A stretch of DNA of 64,000 nucleotides from Himantopus leucocephalus (taxonomy: Eukaryota; Chordata; Aves; Charadriiformes; Recurvirostridae). This document shows, one piece after another, positions 59,340-64,000 of the stretch; within the stretch, counting starts at the first letter, position 1; each line of letters begins with the position of its first letter. The notes beneath the pieces were generated by a model. It saw nothing but the letters and a program-made list of their open reading frames with translations, did not search any database and was not told the DNA's origin. The DNA is taken from positions 109,657,491 through 109,721,490 of the forward strand of contig RSEF01000003.1 in NCBI GenBank assembly GCA_003993805.1, given 5' to 3'. The position numbers and the translations under genes were made by a program.

Positions 59340-62300
59340 TTTCTAAGGTGCTTGAACATCATACTTCTTTTGAAAAAGAAGTTCAGCTGTACTCTGCCTG
59401 GGATTTACATAAGGCACATAGAAAACAGGCAAGATACTATAAATACATAGATGGAGGTATCCACACCAGGACAGAAGTTTTATGGAACTCACTGAACCTG
59501 AAACAAATGCCATTTTTTTTTTCTTGAGAAGTAAACAAATAACAATTGTGATGGGCCATAACCAAGAGAAAGGAATGCAAAGCCTCGAGCCAGTCATACT
59601 CTGCTTGCAGTGTCTTTTCCTTTGGCATGTTTGGTTGTAGTCTTGTGCTGTTTCATGCACCCAGTGTGCATCACCTGTGCTGTGATGTCTGACCCCGTTC
59701 AGATGTAGCAAATGCTTGCTGTTCTCGGGAAACAGCTCATACCATCCTAATGTACAACAAATCTGCCAGCACTTGCTGCTTTTGTTGCTGGAAACTGAAG
59801 TATTTTTACAACCACCTTTGCAAAACAAAGTATATCTGATTAGAAAGAAAGAGAAAAGAAAAAAATAATTGAAGTTTAGGATGGAACTCCTCTGCTGAAA
59901 TAAGCTAAGCAGGGCCACCAAGCAGGACAGCACATGAAAATGTGAGCAGCGGTGGTGATGAATCAGAAGAAGGCAGGAAAGAATCTGCTGAGGGGGCAGG
60001 AGAACAGCCTCATGCCAGCAGCCACTGCACTTGGTCGCATTTCCCGTCTGTCTGTCCTGTGGTTGCTACGTAGCGTGTGGCTTTTGAAGTCCAGAGAGCT
60101 CAGACTGAAGTAGCCTGTCCTATGCAGGTTCTCATGTTCCTGTAATTTTTTCATGGTTCTGCTTATGCAAGAGAGGAAGGCCAGAAGGTTGTCCGAAGTC
60201 CTTCAGGAGCAAGAATCATGGTGAAATACTGAATGTATTAATTGCTGAAACCTGTGCCTTTTTACACTTCCTTGACAACAGACCTCTGGAGGCAAAACCT
60301 GGATAATGGGGCTATGTGTGTGTCTTCATTCCTTCATGCTGGAAAGCCAGTTTAGGAGGAAGAACCAGCTGGCTTCTAAGCATGTGCAAAATAGGGTGTA
60401 TTTTTTATTATTGACACAACCAAATTTCAGCTGTATTGATTTGCAGGACAACTGTAACCATTTCAGGATTCTAGTATGGTTTAGCAGCTCTTCTATATAC
60501 TCCTGGCTGCTAACATCAGATGAACACTGTGCGTGCTTGTTAAGTACAGGAGCACTTTGGGAGGTCCTCCTACACTAAGATTAGAGGTATGGCAAAATCG
60601 ATTAAATTAACATGATTAAGAAATACTCCCTTCCTAGGGAATATACCCTGACTGTGGTGGTAACCTAGTGTTGATAAGCTGAGTCAAGTACCACACCTGC
60701 GCAAAATCCTACGTTCATAGGGACAGTTAGGAGCCAGTAGTAGGTAGCGGTTGCAAAGGTTTTTATTTGACGTGGGTTTTGTAGCAACAGGAAAAGAAAG
60801 CAGATCGCATTAGTGCCTGTACTGAGCGAGAGTCTACACCCTGAGTTCAGCCCATATTAGATAACTGAATCACGAGAGAAAGAGCCTTTGTAATGAATGC
60901 TTCAAACATGGGAAAAGACCGACTGATCCCACTGCTCGCAGGATGACTTGATTTTTCTGTCAACGCTCAGAAGACATCTAAGACAGAGACACAGGAACAA
61001 TTTGTACAGATCAGGTAAAACCAGCAAGTAGGTTAGACTCTAGCAACAGACCTAGCTCTGCTGCAGACCTGGCGAGGGGCAGGATCGATGCGCACGGTCC
61101 CAGGTACGTCCTGTGCTGTCTTTCGCAGAGGCAGCCCGGGGGTGACATGGTCTCCGACACCAGTGAGCTGGGTGAGCGGTTGTGTTTATGGCAGATGATG
61201 GCAGCGCACAGAGCTCCTGGAGCCTCCAGCTATTTTCTGACCACCTGCATGGTAGGGAAAGCAGGAGCTCGAGAGGGGATGTGACTCCTGGGAAACCCAC
61301 ATGCGGAACTGAGGGGCACCTTATCTCTCAGCTCCTCTGGCAGATGTGGTAGGAGCCAGTTTAGCGAATACAGAAGTTTAAAAGTTGACGTCCGGGACTA
61401 AAATCATGAACTCCTGCAGTTCAAGCTAGTGTGACCAGGCTAGAGATGATCCTATTTTTCATTAGCACAGAGAGGGCCTTGTATGAGATGCTCAGAAATC
61501 AATAGCATAGGCTGTGAATTACATGAATTGTAATCTGGTTCTTCATTCTTTTTGCCAATTAAATAAATAAACTACTTTAAAACCTGCTTCTGCCAACAGT
61601 GTATAATCCATTTGCTATGTGGGATGCTGGTCATATTATAACTGTGTAAATTCAAAAAGGCTTTTTTTTTTTTTTGTGAATGAGAGTTGTGTAAGTAATG
61701 ACAGATAATACATCTCCAAGCTTTCAGCCCTAGTAATTCCTGAGTCCTAAAAATGATTACGGCTAAGAACTAACAGAGATACACTCAACACTTCAAGCAT
61801 CTATCACTTGCCTCAGAAGTAATGCAGCGTGTTAATTGCTTGCTGGGCTACAGGTGAATAAATCCTGCAGAAAAGGTTTTAAGCAGAGTAGCATTTCATT
61901 CCTGCTTTGCTAAGTGCTTCCTGAGAGCCAGGCAAAAAGCCTTACAGTGCTCGGTCACCACAGGAACCTGCCCATGGGCTTCGGCTGTGCGGTGTTGCCT
62001 GGCAAAACCTGGCCAAGGTCACCTGCCCACACCCCTGTTCACACCGTGGCCGAAGCTATCCAAGACATGAAGGTGTTTAATGAAGAATAAATAGCAAAAT
62101 AATGGTCTCCATGGGGGTTATTTCTTCCTGACAATTTATCAAGCTTATCTAGTCATATTAAAGAAACTCTTCTGGTCCTTGACCATTGGAGGATGCTGAT
62201 TAGCTTTCTTGTCCTCGAGGATGCTGACAAGATCACTGATAAAAATTTAAAAAAATAGTTTATGATTCTGCAGGGTGAAAGCATCAGTGGCTGTGTGGGT

Positions 62301-64000
62301 GTTAAATTTCAGGATGCCTTGTATTTGGTCAGTTTTTCCTAGACTTTGTACTCTCAGTGTGCTCTGTCCTATGTATTTCTTCTCATCTTCCTTGCCTTTG
62401 TAGATGCAGTTATTAAGCTTTTTCAGGCCAAGTTTGCACAGCTTGACACCCTGCTTGACCATAGCCATGAAGTACACAAGTTGAAAATTAATCTGATAAA
62501 TCATGACATAAATTAAATAAAAATTCCAACTTTTTCCATCCATACTAGTTAGGAGCACATACTACAAGTATCTAGAAGGTGGCAGGGTTTAGGGAAGTAA
62601 TACTGGATGAAGTAATTCTCACCAAGTACATCTATACTGGTGAATAAAATGAGGCTGGAGTAGGGGTTCAGCCATGGGCACGCAGCTGCAGGCATGTTCA
62701 GTTCTTAACATGCGCCCCGTTATTGTTGGCTTGTACCAACCAGCACTGTCCCAACAACACCCCGGCACCATCTGGGGAACACCACAGGCCAATGACTGTT
62801 CCCACTGGTTAGTTTTCACTCAGCCGCGGTCCATAGGGGCAGAAAGAGAGTTCAGCCATATGGATGTGAGCTGCGCTGTGCCACTTTGCCTCGGGGCTAG
62901 CAAATGGTCCCTGGCCTATTTTATTTATTAATAAAGACTGAAGAGATAACGCCAAAACTGGATGCAATCTGTTAAGTGATTTTAAAATTGAAGTAATTCG
63001 TAAAAGGAAGTTGGGCATTTAAAAAATGCTAAGTGTAAATTATTTCCGTCCTACAGACATGATGAAGGAACTGGGGTGGAAACACACGTGTTCACATGTT
63101 TTGGCAGAGGACAAGCACAGCTGGGATAAAAGTTAAGAACACAAACCTCCAGAGTCATCCTGTCATTTTGTGGCTGGGTTCATGAAATCCGTGTACCTGG
63201 TGAAGCAGGTTGTGGTGCACTGAAGTGTCCTGTCCCCTGTTGCGACGATGGGGCAGCAGCTGGGTGGTGGCACAGCTCCCCACTGAGGTCCCCACTGCCC
63301 TTCCTTCTTGTGGAAACCAGGATGTTTCCAGGACGCCTCCACCTGGGCCCAGCAGTTCAGGGGCATTGCCGGCTTCACCAGCCTACCCGAAGCCAGAGTG
63401 ACCAAGGGAGCATTGAGTGAATTTTTAAAGCAAAGACAGATTTTCCTTTTTAAAAAAGGTTGTCCACTGGCTTTTGTGGTGCCTGTTGAGGGGCTTTTTC
63501 ATCATATTTTATCACAGTAGCCAGGCTGCAAAAAACATGCTGGTCCTGCTTATCTGCCCTTACATCTTCTGTAATAAATGCAAGCCTCAATTTTCGAGCA
63601 ACATTGTTTGGAAGAGGATTTTCTTTTACAAAACTCCATTAAACATCTTTCAGTTAAGCATGTTTTAACAAACTCAGGTTTTTTCCTCAGTATGAGCAAC
63701 TACAAAATGACGTGCCATCCATCTGCAATGTGCCAGCAGATAGATAGGTGTTTAGCGGGTGGGAAGACTAAGAACATCAGAAAAGGAGTGACAAAAAGCC
63801 CGAGGGATGAAACGTTAGCCCAGGGAATTTTACTGAGGCAGTGAAGAGGGAAGACAGTATTTTACTCTTTTTTCATGCACTTCCATCCCTCCACAATTCC
63901 ATCTCTGCAGCACCTGCTTGAAGTGTGCCCCAGTGAGGAACGGACAACTGCTCCCCCTTTTTCTCCTGCTGGGACCTCAGCCATGAGGGCAGGAGGGGGG
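59340..64000. other. Intergenic DNA at the right edge
   Basis: No exon of a known gene recognised, although in mammals the next gene beyond SDC1 (LAPTM4A) lies in this direction. One minus-strand open frame of 103 codons (62,247-62,558) is the only stretch with protein-like composition; I do not recognise it. Confidence 0.6.

Overview
This is a eukaryotic, almost certainly avian, genomic window from a draft assembly. The coding sequence is split into short exons with GT-AG introns. The interspersed repeats are CR1 LINEs, with the typical ATTCTGTGA-type 3' end, plus one fragment resembling an avian ERV long terminal repeat. There are two 100-N gaps and several single Ns, two of them flanked by duplicated sequence. 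No CRISPR array, operon, IS element, rRNA or convincing tRNA was seen, and nothing looks prokaryotic.

Layout: (1) 1-14,751 is the 3' half of PUM2 on the + strand: a long intron to 6,138, then nine exons giving the last 412 residues, which contain the whole Pumilio-homology (Puf) RNA-binding domain, ending at the stop codon 14,749-14,751. An AT-rich 3' UTR follows, with candidate poly(A) signals and Pumilio response elements. (2) About 17.7-28 kb is PUM2-SDC1 intergenic DNA that becomes increasingly GC-rich. (3) About 27-29.7 kb is CpG-rich and holds a 100-N gap at 28,941-29,040. This is the likely promoter and first exon of SDC1, but the signal-peptide exon itself is not visible. (4) About 29-48.5 kb would be the long first intron of SDC1. 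(5) 48,473-51,148 holds SDC1 exons 2-5 on the + strand: 290 residues with clustered Ser-Gly glycosaminoglycan sites, a mucin-like ectodomain, a transmembrane helix and a C-terminal EFYA. A 3' UTR of about 2.1 kb probably ends at the AATAAA at 53,239. (6) 53.3-64 kb is intergenic. It contains two CR1 copies facing away from each other across a second 100-N gap, an LTR-like fragment next to them, and older degenerate CR1-like pieces.

The two genes are unrelated in function. PUM2 is a cytoplasmic 3'UTR-binding translational repressor and mRNA-decay factor; SDC1 is a cell-surface heparan-sulfate proteoglycan co-receptor. Their tandem same-strand order matches the human 2p24 neighbourhood as I remember it. 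The points most worth a second look are a tandem splice donor in the Puf domain that adds or omits Val-Ile, PUM-binding octamers in PUM2's own 3' UTR, the missing SDC1 exon 1 at an assembly gap, and assembly duplications around single Ns.
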